Below are positions 1 through 8,417 of a DNA stretch of 64,000 bases, piece by piece. The notes under the pieces were generated by a model. The model was not told the origin of the DNA, searched no databases, and worked only from the letters and a program-made list of their open reading frames with translations. Within the stretch, counting starts at the first letter, position 1. Every line of letters begins with the position of its first letter. Location: NCBI GenBank assembly GCA_902773835.1, contig CACYFZ010000009.1, positions 1-64,000 of the forward strand. The letters are read 5' to 3'. Source of the stretch: an uncultured Eubacteriales bacterium (GTDB lineage: Bacteria > Bacillota > Clostridia > Peptostreptococcales > Anaerovoracaceae). Made by a program: the position numbers and the translations under genes.

Positions 1-124
1 TGTCAACAGTGTTATATAACTGCTGAAACACATTGCCTATGAGCATAGGTATCATGAATTTGACGATCTGGCTTACCGGATCGCCCTGAGTCATATCTAC
101 AGGTTCAAATAGCTTTTTCCACAT
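1..124 (-). CDS. MATE family efflux transporter, N-terminal fragment
   Basis: Only the first 41 codons lie in the window; the gene runs off the left edge. Translation from the ATG at 124 gives a short cytoplasmic start, then the first membrane helix with the run IPMLIGNVFQQLYNTVD. That pattern is typical of the first helix of MATE (multi-antimicrobial extrusion, NorM/DinF-like) transporters, which export organic cations or metabolites using Na+ or H+ gradients. It lies 33 bases downstream of the alcohol dehydrogenase on the same strand and could be co-transcribed with it. The substrate cannot be judged. Confidence 0.85.
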   Translation of the reverse strand, partial: MWKKLFEPVDMTQGDPVSQIVKFMIPMLIGNVFQQLYNTVD

Positions 125-157
125 TATCAGTAACCGTGAATGCCGTATAAGCAAGTC

Positions 158-1375
158 TTACCAGCATTCTTCATATATCTCTAAAATTTCTTCTTTCGTC
201 AGCGGTCTGAATGCACCCTGAGAAATAAAGCAGGATTCTGCGATCTCCGGAAGCATTTCGTGTTCCTCATTGCCAAAGCCGAGTTCACGCAGTGTTGAGG
301 GCAGGCCCACTTCCTTTATGAGCGATGCAAGCTCTTCGATCCCCGCAAGAGCAATTGCTTCGTCGCTTTCATAGTTTTCATGGCTGAGTCCCCAGACCCT
401 CTCCGCAAATCTCACGAACTTCCCGAGGCCGTCTTTATAAATATGCCTGTAATATGCGGGATGAAGAACAGCAAGTCCTTCGCCATGGTTGCAGTCCGTG
501 TATGCCGAGAGCTGGTGTTCCATGTTGTGGGCCTGGAAGTCCTTGGTCTTTCCGGTCTTGATGATCCGGTTCTCTGCCAGGGATGCCGTCCACATAATAT
601 TGCTTCTCGCCTGATAGTCATCAGGGTCTTCGACTGCTGTTCTGAAATCCCTTATTAGCCCTCTCATCAGGCCTTCGGACACATCATCCGCAGGATTGTC
701 CTCTACAGGATAGCTGAAGTATGTTTCCATTATATGAGACAGGATGTCGAAAGTGCCTGCTCTCAGCTGCCGTACCGGCATAGTAAGCGTGTATGACGGA
801 TCCATGAGCGCAAATACCGGATTCATCTCAGGATAGTCTCTGTCGGTCTTTATATGTGTGTCCTCGTTCGTAAGTACGGCACAGCCATTTACTTCGCTCC
901 CGGTCGCAGGCATGGTCACTACTACTCCACACGGAATCACATCATGTGTCATAGGCTTTCCCTGCATCCAGAAATCCTCCCATGCATCGCCGTCATAGCC
1001 GGCCTGCACTGAGATAGCCTTGCAGCAGTCCATTACAGAACCGCCGCCTATTCCAATCACCAGCCCTACGTCCATCTGAGCAGCCAGCTCAGCCCCTTCA
1101 CGCATCCTTCTCAAAGTAGGATTTGACATAATACCCGGGAACTCAACTATGAGATTGCCCTCCGTTGCTTTGCCGTCCCTGCTGTATCCCAGTGATTCCA
1201 GCCCGCTTATGACATCATCATAAGCGCCGTTTCTTTTGACAGAACCGCCGCCGTAACCAATCATGATATTACGTCCCGGCAGGGCAAACTCTTTTACAAA
1301 GTCTGCAAGATGCTCTTTTACGCATCCTTTACCGAACTTTACTTTTGTTCTGCATTCCCAGCTGAAATCATTCAT
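158..1375 (-). CDS. Iron-containing (group III) alcohol dehydrogenase, butanol dehydrogenase-like
   Basis: A 405-residue cytoplasmic NAD(P)H-dependent dehydrogenase that reduces aldehydes to alcohols, or the reverse. The Rossmann-like cofactor segment GIGGGSVMD is at about residues 108-116. The expected metal ligands are Asp210, His214, His283 and His297, in the family pattern D-x3-H and H-x13-H. Length and order match BdhA/YqhD-type enzymes. I place the start at the ATG at 1375 rather than the GTG two codons upstream, because GAGGG lies seven to eight bases before it. A sigma-A-like promoter is at 1417-1446. The actual aldehyde is not deducible; in a fermenter it would serve redox disposal. 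Confidence 0.9.
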   Translation of the reverse strand: MNDFSWECRTKVKFGKGCVKEHLADFVKEFALPGRNIMIGYGGGSVKRNGAYDDVISGLESLGYSRDGKATEGNLIVEFPGIMSNPTLRRMREGAELAAQMDVGLVIGIGGGSVMDCCKAISVQAGYDGDAWEDFWMQGKPMTHDVIPCGVVVTMPATGSEVNGCAVLTNEDTHIKTDRDYPEMNPVFALMDPSYTLTMPVRQLRAGTFDILSHIMETYFSYPVEDNPADDVSEGLMRGLIRDFRTAVEDPDDYQARSNIMWTASLAENRIIKTGKTKDFQAHNMEHQLSAYTDCNHGEGLAVLHPAYYRHIYKDGLGKFVRFAERVWGLSHENYESDEAIALAGIEELASLIKEVGLPSTLRELGFGNEEHEMLPEIAESCFISQGAFRPLTKEEILEIYEECW

Positions 1376-1416
1376 AGGCACACCCTCTATTATTGACGCT
1401 TACTGTTAACCATATA

Positions 1417-1446
1417 AGTATACGCTGTTTCCATATGGCCGGGCAA
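1417..1446 (-). promoter_or_regulatory. Promoter of the iron alcohol dehydrogenase
   Basis: On the minus strand TTGCCC (1441-1446) and TATACT (1417-1422) are separated by 18 bases. The start codon is about 40 bases downstream. Confidence 0.5.
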
Positions 1447-1453
1447 TATAAAT

Positions 1454-1480
1454 CGGAGGCACCCTATGCGAATGCCTCCG
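1454..1480 (-). terminator. Hairpin after the PrdA-like gene
   Basis: An eight-base perfect stem CGGAGGCA/TGCCTCCG with an 11-base loop lies 35 bases after the stop of the PrdA-like gene. The following minus-strand sequence is T-rich but not a clean T run, so termination strength is uncertain. Confidence 0.5.
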
Positions 1481-1515
1481 TAACTCAGCAGGTAAACTGA
1501 TATTATCTGTCCTGA

Positions 1516-1932
1516 TTATACCGGAAACTCGATTGCGATGTCTTTACCCTCAGCGATGTAAAGTTTAACAACTCCACCGCTGATCTGTATCTGTGTTCCT
1601 GCAGGTACTGCCATTGCAGGAGCTGCTGCAACATCTGTGCTCTCAGCAGCATCGTCTGCCGCTTCGTCGTCTGCTGCGTTTGCATCCTGAATGTTGTCTA
1701 CGATTTCCGGTGTGAGTGGTGTCAGTGAATCGCATGTCTCTTTAAGAGTTGCGCCAATGCACTGGCCGATTGTCAGGCAGTCGTCCAGTTTGAGAAGTCC
1801 CGTATCTACCAGATCCGGGAAGATTGCAGGATCTTCGAGGTTGTGGTGGCTGATTTCACCAGGCTCCATTCTGCAGCAAAGTACTGCGGGGTCGTTCTTA
1901 TGTTCCAATGCATATTCCAGTTCAATTGACAT
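1516..1932 (-). CDS. Small protein resembling the N-terminus of D-proline reductase proprotein PrdA
   Basis: A 138-residue acidic protein. Residues 1-70 hold the run NDPAVLCCRMEPGEI, the segment LEDPAIFPDLVDTGLL, and CLTIGQCIGATLKET. From memory this matches the start of PrdA, the processed proprotein of Stickland D-proline reductase, and the PrdD/PrdE-like accessory proteins; this was not checked by search. An Ala/Asp-rich linker at about 80-105 leads to a short beta-like tail ending in IEFPV. The pyruvoyl-forming part of PrdA is absent, as are prdB, prdC and prdF in this window. A strong ribosome site AGGAGG precedes the ATG. It could be a Prd accessory or a stand-alone paralogue of unknown role; D-proline reductase activity should not be assigned. 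Confidence 0.5.
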   Translation of the reverse strand: MSIELEYALEHKNDPAVLCCRMEPGEISHHNLEDPAIFPDLVDTGLLKLDDCLTIGQCIGATLKETCDSLTPLTPEIVDNIQDANAADDEAADDAAESTDVAAAPAMAVPAGTQIQISGGVVKLYIAEGKDIAIEFPV

Positions 1933-2059
1933 ATCTTTTTCCTCCTGTTTGCACTAGTGTTTGCCTATTAATCATCCACTTTTTGAATGAAAATGACAAT
2001 ATTTGACGCTATTGATAATGCTTATATCTCTTGCGGATTAAAAAAGTTTCGTCTATCTG

Positions 2060-3571
2060 CTACACTGAGTAAAGGTTATTGCCCGAGAACTCAGGATTGG
2101 ATGTTATGTCGATTCCGAGAGCCTTGACCGCCTGCTCGTCCTTGTCCGAGAGTATGGCTGTGCAGTGCGCAACGCATCCGTTAAGATTAGGGATCTCGCG
2201 AAGAGCGAGCTCCGCAAACGGATTTGTCAGCTTAGTCAGAGTTAAAGCCATAATAACCTCTTCCAAGTTGAGACTGCTCTTATCGTGGAGCACGTCCGCT
2301 TTGGTGCCGGACATACTGTCAAAAATAGTCGGAGAGATGATGAGCATGTCGTCCTGAATACCCGCAAGTTTCTTAATTGCGTTCAGCACCATTGCAGCAG
2401 TAGCTACCATTCTTCTGGATGATCTTCCGGTCACGATACTTCCGTCAGGAAGCTGCATGGCAGATACTACTACGTTTTCATATCTGTCCGGATCCTGTCT
2501 TCTTTTTACTTCTACGTATTCCTCTGCGGCCTGGACTGCGGGTCTGTCATATCTCGTAGCACCGACCTCTTCCATGAGGAGTTTGCAGCGCTCCAAGGTG
2601 GCAGCATCTACGGTTCCTTTTCTGTATGCGCATTCCGATATAAGGTATCGACGGATTACCTCCTGCTTCGCAGCCTCACGGCAAGCCTCATCATCCGTGA
2701 TAGCAAAACCCGCGCGGTTTACCCCCATATCCGTCGGAGATTTATATCCCTCCGTAGACCCTGTAATCGCCTGAAGTATCCTGCTGAGAACAGGGAATGC
2801 ATCAATATCTCTGTTGTAATTGACCGCGGTCTCTCCATACGCCTCGAGGTGGAACGGGTCGATCATGTTAACGTCCTTGAGGTCTGCTGTTGCTGCCTCA
2901 TAAGCAATATTTACCGGATGCTTCAGCGGCAAATTCCAGATCGGGAAGGTCTCGAATTTAGCATAGCGAGCCTTGCGCCCGAGTTTGTATTCATGGTAAA
3001 CCTGCGAAAGCGACGTAGCCAGCTTTCCGGAGCCTCCCCCCGGTCCGGTTACGACGATAAGCGGTTTGCTGACTTGTATATACGGGTTCGCACCATAGCC
3101 TTCTTCGGAAACGATGGTATCTACGTCTGTAGGATAACCTTTTGTAAATTGATGTGTATATGTCTTAATGCCTCGACGCTCCAGTTTGGCTATAAACTGG
3201 TTTACAGCCGGCGCATCTTCATATCTTGTAACAACTACCGAATTGACTTCAAGGTCATAGCTTCTGAACTCATCGATAAGTCTCATGACCTCCAGGTCAT
3301 AAGTGATACCGAAGTCCTGACGAGTCTTGCTCTTTACTATATCCCCCGCATAAATGCAGATTATAATTTCAGCCTGATCGCTCATTCTTTGGAGCAGCTT
3401 AATCTTGGCGTTCTCATCGAAGCCCGGCAAGACTCTTTTGGCGTGCTTATCCGCCACAAGCTTGCCGCCGAACTCGAGATAGAGTCTGCCTTCTCCGCTT
3501 TGGATTCGCTCCAAAATGTACTTAGTCTGCTCTTCGATATATTGCTCTGCGCTGAAACCTTCTTTTTTCAT
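2060..3571 (-). CDS. DUF1846 family protein
   Basis: A 503-residue protein of the DUF1846 family, conserved in anaerobic Firmicutes and some Actinobacteria, with no established function known to me. The motif GPGGGSGK at about residues 176-183 resembles a nucleotide-binding P-loop and is followed by a conserved stretch containing FETFPIWNLPL. No signal peptide or membrane segment is visible, so it is cytoplasmic. I choose the ATG at 3571 because AAAGGGGA precedes it at normal spacing; an in-frame start eight codons earlier lacks a good site. It follows the DUF1934 gene by about 33 bases and is probably co-transcribed with it. Confidence 0.88.
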   Translation of the reverse strand: MKKEGFSAEQYIEEQTKYILERIQSGEGRLYLEFGGKLVADKHAKRVLPGFDENAKIKLLQRMSDQAEIIICIYAGDIVKSKTRQDFGITYDLEVMRLIDEFRSYDLEVNSVVVTRYEDAPAVNQFIAKLERRGIKTYTHQFTKGYPTDVDTIVSEEGYGANPYIQVSKPLIVVTGPGGGSGKLATSLSQVYHEYKLGRKARYAKFETFPIWNLPLKHPVNIAYEAATADLKDVNMIDPFHLEAYGETAVNYNRDIDAFPVLSRILQAITGSTEGYKSPTDMGVNRAGFAITDDEACREAAKQEVIRRYLISECAYRKGTVDAATLERCKLLMEEVGATRYDRPAVQAAEEYVEVKRRQDPDRYENVVVSAMQLPDGSIVTGRSSRRMVATAAMVLNAIKKLAGIQDDMLIISPTIFDSMSGTKADVLHDKSSLNLEEVIMALTLTKLTNPFAELALREIPNLNGCVAHCTAILSDKDEQAVKALGIDITSNPEFSGNNLYSV

Positions 3572-3604
3572 CAATTCCCCTTTTACTGACTGCAACTTCG
3601 GATT

Positions 3605-4081
3605 TTACGACGGCATTACTTCAATTTCGAGAATGTTTCTCCTGCTGTAGAATCTGTCGAATTTGATTTTGTAATCGACGGAAATAGTACCGTATCCGTC
3701 TTCATCAAGAGTGTCCTCCAGTTTATTTGTATAAACCTCAAGATCGAGAGAGGCCATCTGCGGCACCTGATATCTGGTGATATTCAGGACTCCCGGCTCC
3801 AAGGTCATATCCATGCTGTCATCCTTGCTTTTGCTGTCATACCTTCTGATTCTGACACTTTTTCCGTCGAGTTTTACCAGGGTATGCGTATCCTCAAGAC
3901 CCGCATCCGTGGATTCGTCGTAGCTGATGTACCTGGCATTATTTTTGGAATACAAAGTGCCCTCGGTCATGATTTCGAGGGAGTCTTCCATCTCGAGTTC
4001 GCGGAGGAATGCTTCTCCGCTCGGCTTGAGATTTTCCACGTACTGTTTGCTTGTAATCTTCAGATTGACCTGCTTTTTCAT
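3605..4081 (-). CDS. DUF1934 (YwiB-like) beta-barrel protein
   Basis: A 158-residue cytoplasmic protein matching DUF1934/YwiB, a calycin-like small beta-barrel family found next to argS or other housekeeping genes in Firmicutes; the function is unknown. The conserved pattern of a Glu/Asp-rich first strand, ARYISYDE at about residues 49-56 and the final VDYKIKFD strand is present. There is no Shine-Dalgarno sequence before the ATG, and the -10 box ends only eight bases upstream, so the mRNA is probably leaderless. An inverted repeat at 4105-4121 overlaps the -35 region. Confidence 0.85.
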   Translation of the reverse strand: MKKQVNLKITSKQYVENLKPSGEAFLRELEMEDSLEIMTEGTLYSKNNARYISYDESTDAGLEDTHTLVKLDGKSVRIRRYDSKSKDDSMDMTLEPGVLNITRYQVPQMASLDLEVYTNKLEDTLDEDGYGTISVDYKIKFDRFYSRRNILEIEVMPS

Positions 4082-4089
4082 AATGACTA

Positions 4090-4118
4090 ATTTTATACTT
4101 TTAACTCTTGTGACACAA
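4090..4118 (-). promoter_or_regulatory. Promoter of the DUF1934 gene, probably giving a leaderless mRNA
   Basis: On the minus strand TTGTGT (4113-4118), 17 bases, TAAAAT (4090-4095), and then only eight bases to the ATG at 4081. Transcription should begin at or within a base or two of the start codon. Confidence 0.5.
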
Positions 4119-4121
4119 GAG
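4105..4121. promoter_or_regulatory. Inverted repeat over the DUF1934 -35 box
   Basis: A perfect 7+3+7 palindrome, CTCTTGT-gac-ACAAGAG, lies between the divergent DUF1934 and htrA promoters and covers the -35 element of the first. This is a plausible repressor site; the regulator is unknown. Confidence 0.4.
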
Positions 4122-4129
4122 CGACTGAT

Positions 4130-4157
4130 TTGAAAAAAAGGCTATTTCGTGTACAAT
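4130..4157 (+). promoter_or_regulatory. Promoter of the htrA-like gene
   Basis: TTGAAA (4130-4135), 16 bases, TACAAT (4152-4157). The predicted leader of about 85 bases holds a hairpin GGTGC/GCACC at 4218-4236. Confidence 0.55.
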
Positions 4158-4252
4158 TAAACGTACTTTATTTAAGGTTTATTTTAGTTTTCTTCTATAT
4201 AGATATATGTGGAAAGGAATGGTGCGACTGATCAGCACCCAAGGAAAACAGT

Positions 4253-5794
4253 ATGGACGATAAAAACAATGTATTTGATTTCAATCTCGATGAAATTAAA
4301 GATAGCGCTAACGCTGTAAAAGAACAGGTGTCGCCTGATTCTGACAGGCTCAATTTCGAATTAAAACCTGAGCTTGCAGAAAAGCCGAAGATTGAGGGCG
4401 AGGGTTTTACTATGACTCCGAGCGCCAAGGAAGATGTTTCAGAGTCACTGACGAGGGATTTTGATAAGCTTGATAAGTCTTCCGGAGTTGAAAGAGCATC
4501 TTTCGAATATGACAAGGCGCAAGATGAGGCTGCCGGAATAAGGGCCTCTACTACAGTCGTAGGCGGAGATGCTCCGAGGCCTGCCGCAAGCAGCAGCACA
4601 GGAACAATCAGAGGAAATCACTATGCGCAGCCTGTAAAGCCTGTGAAGCCGAAGAAAGAAAAGAAGTATGTAACACGCGGTACGCTTATAGCCTGCATGA
4701 TACTCACAATGCTTCTAAGCACATTCCTCGGAGGCCTTATAGCCGGAGGTTTCAAATCTATCAATAATTCCGGCAATTATAATGATGACAACAGAAAAGG
4801 AAGAGATGATTCTAAACTCTCCGAACTTAACCTGAGCGATGCGACGGGAAGTGAACTAACGGTTGCGGAAATCGTAGATAAAAACGAAGACGCTGTTGTA
4901 GAGATAGTTGTATCCGGAACCACACAGGGCATGTGGGGGCAGATGCAGCTCACAGAGGGTGCCGGCTCCGGCGTAATCATCCGCGAAGACGGCTACATCG
5001 TTACCAACCACCATGTTATTCAGGGTGCCAATAAAGTCGAGGTTACTCTGCACAACGGAAATGTGTACTCAGCCAGCATCGTCGGGAGTGACCCTTCCAA
5101 CGACGTTGCCGTAATAAAGATTGATGAGAAAGGTCTTAAGACTGCAGAGATCGGAGACAGCAGCACGGTTGATGTCGGCGATCTGGCAGTTGCCATCGGA
5201 AACCCTCTGGGGCAGCTCGGCGGTTCTGTCACAACAGGTATTATAAGTGCTCTTGACAGAGTGCTTACAGTGGAAGGAACTACTCTGACTCTCTTCCAGA
5301 CGGATGCAGCCATTAACGGCGGTAACTCAGGCGGCGGACTCTTTAACGCCAGAGGCGAACTCATCGGCATAGTCGAATCCAAAGCTTCTGCCGTAGGCGT
5401 AGAGGGACTCGGATTTGCCCTTCCTATAAATACGGTAGCCGAAATAATCAACGACATTATTGAAAGCGGCGGAAATGTCAGCGGGCAGACCGCGGGCACG
5501 CCTGCAGTAGGAATCGTCATAAGCGATGTTTCGGAAGAGCAGTCCGAATACTACGGACTTGATTCTCCGGGGGTATACGTCGCACAGGTAACAGGTCAGA
5601 ACGCACAGCAGGCCGGCTTCCAAGAGCAGGACAGAATCGTTTCGTTCAACGGAACCACGGTAAATAACAGCAGTGAGTTTATCAGCCTGGTAAGGAAGTG
5701 CAAGGTAGGCGACACCGTAACGGTAGTCGTAAGCAGGAACGGACAGGAAATAGAAATAAAGACCGTTCTCGAAGAACTACAACTCCAGCAATAA
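4253..5794 (+). CDS. Membrane-anchored HtrA/DegP-type serine protease
   Basis: A 513-residue S1C protease that degrades or chaperones misfolded proteins outside the membrane. Residues 1-140 form a charged cytoplasmic arm. A single membrane helix follows at about 144-166, then a trypsin-like domain at about 205-400 with the triad His254 (TNHHVI), Asp284 (SNDVAVIKI) and Ser359 (GGNSGG). One PDZ domain sits at about 415-505. The 140-residue arm is long for HtrA/YkdA-type proteins and may receive intracellular signals. AAGGA lies at good spacing before the ATG. The gene is flanked by its own promoter and a bidirectional terminator. Confidence 0.95.
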   Translation: MDDKNNVFDFNLDEIKDSANAVKEQVSPDSDRLNFELKPELAEKPKIEGEGFTMTPSAKEDVSESLTRDFDKLDKSSGVERASFEYDKAQDEAAGIRASTTVVGGDAPRPAASSSTGTIRGNHYAQPVKPVKPKKEKKYVTRGTLIACMILTMLLSTFLGGLIAGGFKSINNSGNYNDDNRKGRDDSKLSELNLSDATGSELTVAEIVDKNEDAVVEIVVSGTTQGMWGQMQLTEGAGSGVIIREDGYIVTNHHVIQGANKVEVTLHNGNVYSASIVGSDPSNDVAVIKIDEKGLKTAEIGDSSTVDVGDLAVAIGNPLGQLGGSVTTGIISALDRVLTVEGTTLTLFQTDAAINGGNSGGGLFNARGELIGIVESKASAVGVEGLGFALPINTVAEIINDIIESGGNVSGQTAGTPAVGIVISDVSEEQSEYYGLDSPGVYVAQVTGQNAQQAGFQEQDRIVSFNGTTVNNSSEFISLVRKCKVGDTVTVVVSRNGQEIEIKTVLEELQLQQ

Positions 5795-5806
5795 GAAGAA
5801 CGTAAA

Positions 5807-5838
5807 AGGAACGGCTCATCTGAGCCGTTCCTCTTTTT
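5807..5838. terminator. Bidirectional terminator between htrA-like and gntR genes
   Basis: A 12-base perfect stem AGGAACGGCTCA/TGAGCCGTTCCT with a two-base apex (opening to a larger loop in practice) is followed by TTTTT on the plus strand. It sits between two convergent genes. Confidence 0.8.
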
Positions 5839-5849
5839 CAAGGATAATT

Positions 5850-6533
5850 CTACTCCGTTTCGTCAGCAGATGACATCTTCTTGCCGAGTTCGAATACGAA
5901 TTCTTTAAGTGCTTTTACGTGAGCATCCGCTTCTTTTCTGGCCTCTTCAGACCTTCCCTCGCAGATCGCATCCATCAGTCTGTGGTGCTGCTCCGCAGTG
6001 GATTCATATAAGGAGAAGTCATTGTAATAGAGATATCTGAATCTCAGCGACAGTTCCTGTACGTATTTTACCAGCTCACTCAGAGTTTCATTTCCGCAGC
6101 AGTTTACTATGAAGTTGTGGAATTTCTCATCAAGTTCGATAATGTTGTCTTTGTTTTCCGGTGAGACAAGAGCTGCATCATACTCTGCCGCTATCTTTCT
6201 GAGCTCTTCCTTCTGGCTCTCCTCGATTCTCTCAGCAGCCAGCTTAGCTACGAAACCTTCCATATCTTCTCTGACCTCAAACACATCCAGCATGTCCTTT
6301 ATAGATATGTTGGCTACGTAGGCCCCTCTTCTCGGAACGATTTTTACAAGTCCGTCATCGGCCAGTTTTTTAATAGCCTCTCTGATCGGTGTTCTGCTTA
6401 CGTTCATCTTCTCGGAAAGATCGATTTCCATAAGTCTGGTCTGAGAAACTATCTCTCCTGTAAGAATCTTATGTTTCAGTTCCAAATATACTAAGTCTTT
6501 TAAAGGTTTCTGTACTTTGAGCTGAATCTCCAT
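5850..6533 (-). CDS. GntR family regulator (FadR/FCD subfamily)
   Basis: A 227-residue DNA-binding repressor or activator. A winged helix-turn-helix lies at about residues 10-72, with the family signature SRTPIREAIKKL at 46-57. A helical FCD ligand domain follows, with candidate metal/ligand residues Asp135, His139, His183/184 and His205. FCD regulators sense small organic acids, but the ligand cannot be told here. The ATG at 6533 is chosen because AGGAGG precedes it; the longer frame begins inside ispE. It follows ispE by eight bases and is likely co-transcribed with it. Confidence 0.9.
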   Translation of the reverse strand: MEIQLKVQKPLKDLVYLELKHKILTGEIVSQTRLMEIDLSEKMNVSRTPIREAIKKLADDGLVKIVPRRGAYVANISIKDMLDVFEVREDMEGFVAKLAAERIEESQKEELRKIAAEYDAALVSPENKDNIIELDEKFHNFIVNCCGNETLSELVKYVQELSLRFRYLYYNDFSLYESTAEQHHRLMDAICEGRSEEARKEADAHVKALKEFVFELGKKMSSADETE

Positions 6534-6541
6534 TGTGTTTT

Positions 6542-7522
6542 TTATGCCTCCTCTTGCTCTATGCCGGTAGCACTGAGCCATATTCTTAGTCCGCTGAATG
6601 ATGCCTCCTCATCTTTCATGAGTTCAGCATCTTCTTCAGCTTTCTCTTTTTTCTTATAGTAAGCGGCGATAGTCGGTCCGCTTCCACTCATGAGAACCTC
6701 ATCCGCAGAGAGTTTCTCTTCCATTACAGCCTTCAGCTTTGAAGCCTCAGGATAATTGGCGAGTGTATATTTTTCCAAATCGTTGACGAAAAGTTTCCGC
6801 TCTTTTTCTGCTTCTTTACCTGCAAAGCCGATTTCGTCTATAGCCTTGTATGCCTCGGGAGTCGAAACGCTTATGCCCGGGTTGGCCATTATCACGTAGC
6901 GCGGTACGGGGTCTGCCTTCTCCACTACGTCTCCTATTCCGCTTATCCAGGCAGCGTCACTCGATTCTTCGATTCCCGGCAATTCCGCCAGCACTTCTTT
7001 GTTGCGCTGCGAATTCATATACAGCGAGAACGGTACGTCGGCTCCTACAGAAGTGCCTATGGACATGAGCTCTCTGAGAGAGAAAGGGCTTCCCATGATT
7101 GCATTCAGTCCCAGCATTGCGGCTGCCGCATTTCCGGAACCCCCCGCGATGCCTGCGGCTACCGGAAGCCTCTTATCGATTTGAACCAGAAGCTCGGAAC
7201 AATCTTCAAGGCGCCCTTCGCAAGCGTCAATCTTGTCTTTTGCTGCAAGAAGCACTGCCTCAATTCCCTTTAACGCCAAATTATTCATATCTGTCGGAAT
7301 TGTTTTTTCGTCCGTACATAAATATACAACATGGCCACAGATAGTGCAATGAGGCAAATTGTATTTTGTTCCATTTTGAGCACATTTTTTTACAACAATA
7401 AGGTCACTGAGGCCGATCCCCTGCATCAGTGACACTATATTGTGGTATCCGTCTTCTCTGCGTCCCACAACTTCGAGTGAGAGATTCAGTTTTGCATGCG
7501 CATTTAATCTGATTTCTTCCAT
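6542..7522 (-). CDS. ispE: 4-diphosphocytidyl-2-C-methyl-D-erythritol kinase
   Basis: A 326-residue GHMP kinase that phosphorylates CDP-ME in the non-mevalonate (MEP) isoprenoid pathway. The N-terminal NAHAKLNLSLEV strand, the ATP loop PVAAGIAGGSGNAAAAM (GGSGNAAA instead of the commoner GGGSSDAA) and the C-terminal MSGSGPT motif are all present. Compared with typical IspE of about 280-300 residues there is an insertion at about residues 46-65 carrying several cysteines (HCTICGH); whether it binds metal is unknown. It is followed by the GntR gene with eight bases between. Confidence 0.93.
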   Translation of the reverse strand: MEEIRLNAHAKLNLSLEVVGRREDGYHNIVSLMQGIGLSDLIVVKKCAQNGTKYNLPHCTICGHVVYLCTDEKTIPTDMNNLALKGIEAVLLAAKDKIDACEGRLEDCSELLVQIDKRLPVAAGIAGGSGNAAAAMLGLNAIMGSPFSLRELMSIGTSVGADVPFSLYMNSQRNKEVLAELPGIEESSDAAWISGIGDVVEKADPVPRYVIMANPGISVSTPEAYKAIDEIGFAGKEAEKERKLFVNDLEKYTLANYPEASKLKAVMEEKLSADEVLMSGSGPTIAAYYKKKEKAEEDAELMKDEEASFSGLRIWLSATGIEQEEA

Positions 7523-7530
7523 TGCTCTTA

Positions 7531-7556
7531 TTAAAGAGGGGAGCCAAGCTCCCCTT
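7531..7556 (-). terminator. Terminator after the Ig-like surface protein gene
   Basis: The stem AGGGGAGC/GCTCCCCT with loop CAA is followed on the minus strand by CTTTAAT. It separates the surface-protein gene from ispE. Confidence 0.7.
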
Positions 7557-7576
7557 CTTTATATTTCTATATATTT

Positions 7577-8401
7577 CTATTTCTTTTTAGCTTTTCCTTT
7601 AGATCCGCTCTTCTTGTTCGCAGCCCTCATGGCTTCGATGGATCTGTCGGCATGATTGGTCGGTGCCGGAGCATGAACATGATATACATTGTTCAGAAGT
7701 TCTGCGCAGTTGTCGATTTTCTTCTCCTGCTTGTCCTCATCCTTGGCCTTGCGCGCTTTCTTTCTGGCTGCTCTGGCTTCTTTTTTGGCCTGAGCTGCCT
7801 GAATCTCCTCTACCGATTTTCCCGTGCGCTTAGCTTCCTTATAAGGGTTAAAGGCTGATTCCTTAACAACTTCTTCAGTCTCCTCTTCTTCGTTCTTGAG
7901 ATTCTGTCTCATAGTGAAGAACATGAGTCCTCCGAACATAACGAACATCATCGCCATATTAACCATGGTATTTGCCTTCTGGTTATATGTCGTGAAGGTA
8001 ATCGTCTTAGCCTGGTCCATTGTATTTCCGTCATTGTCTACCAGGCCGGCATCTATAATTAGTTTGTATTCGGAGTTATTCTTTACTTTGTATCCTTCAT
8101 CTAAAAGTGACAGAACCAAAACGAGCCCGTCATTTTTTTCGCTGAAGAGCACCTGTGTAGGCACTACTGTGCCGTCTTCATCGACGATTTTGAATTTACC
8201 CTCATCGACTTTCTTGGCTTCCTCCGAATTAATCGGATGATTGAATGTCAGTTTTACACCGAGATTCTCTATGGATGTATTTTCCTGTTTGTCTTTCGGA
8301 TAGGACTCCACAAGTTCAAGTCCTCCTGCGGCAAATGTCGAAGCCGCACTTATCATTACCATGAGTGCCGCCAGAACGGCTACAAGGCTCAGCCTTTTCA
8401 T
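7577..8401 (-). CDS. Secreted Ig-like domain protein with membrane anchor and basic C-terminal tail
   Basis: A 274-residue protein. The signal peptide occupies about residues 1-24 (hydrophobic core then TFAAG). Residues about 30-130 resemble a bacterial Ig-like (SbsA/Big_5 type) domain: it begins with a VESYP-type strand, contains LTFNHPI, and ends in TITFTTYN. One membrane helix at about 143-161 is Met-rich. The final 110 residues are highly charged, Lys/Ala/Glu-rich and presumably cytoplasmic. A domain outside joined to a basic tail inside suggests a link between envelope and cytoplasm, but no function is known. It follows tadA by 16 bases. Confidence 0.75.
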   Translation of the reverse strand: MKRLSLVAVLAALMVMISAASTFAAGGLELVESYPKDKQENTSIENLGVKLTFNHPINSEEAKKVDEGKFKIVDEDGTVVPTQVLFSEKNDGLVLVLSLLDEGYKVKNNSEYKLIIDAGLVDNDGNTMDQAKTITFTTYNQKANTMVNMAMMFVMFGGLMFFTMRQNLKNEEEETEEVVKESAFNPYKEAKRTGKSVEEIQAAQAKKEARAARKKARKAKDEDKQEKKIDNCAELLNNVYHVHAPAPTNHADRSIEAMRAANKKSGSKGKAKKK

Positions 8402-8417
8402 CTAAATCTTCCTCCGT

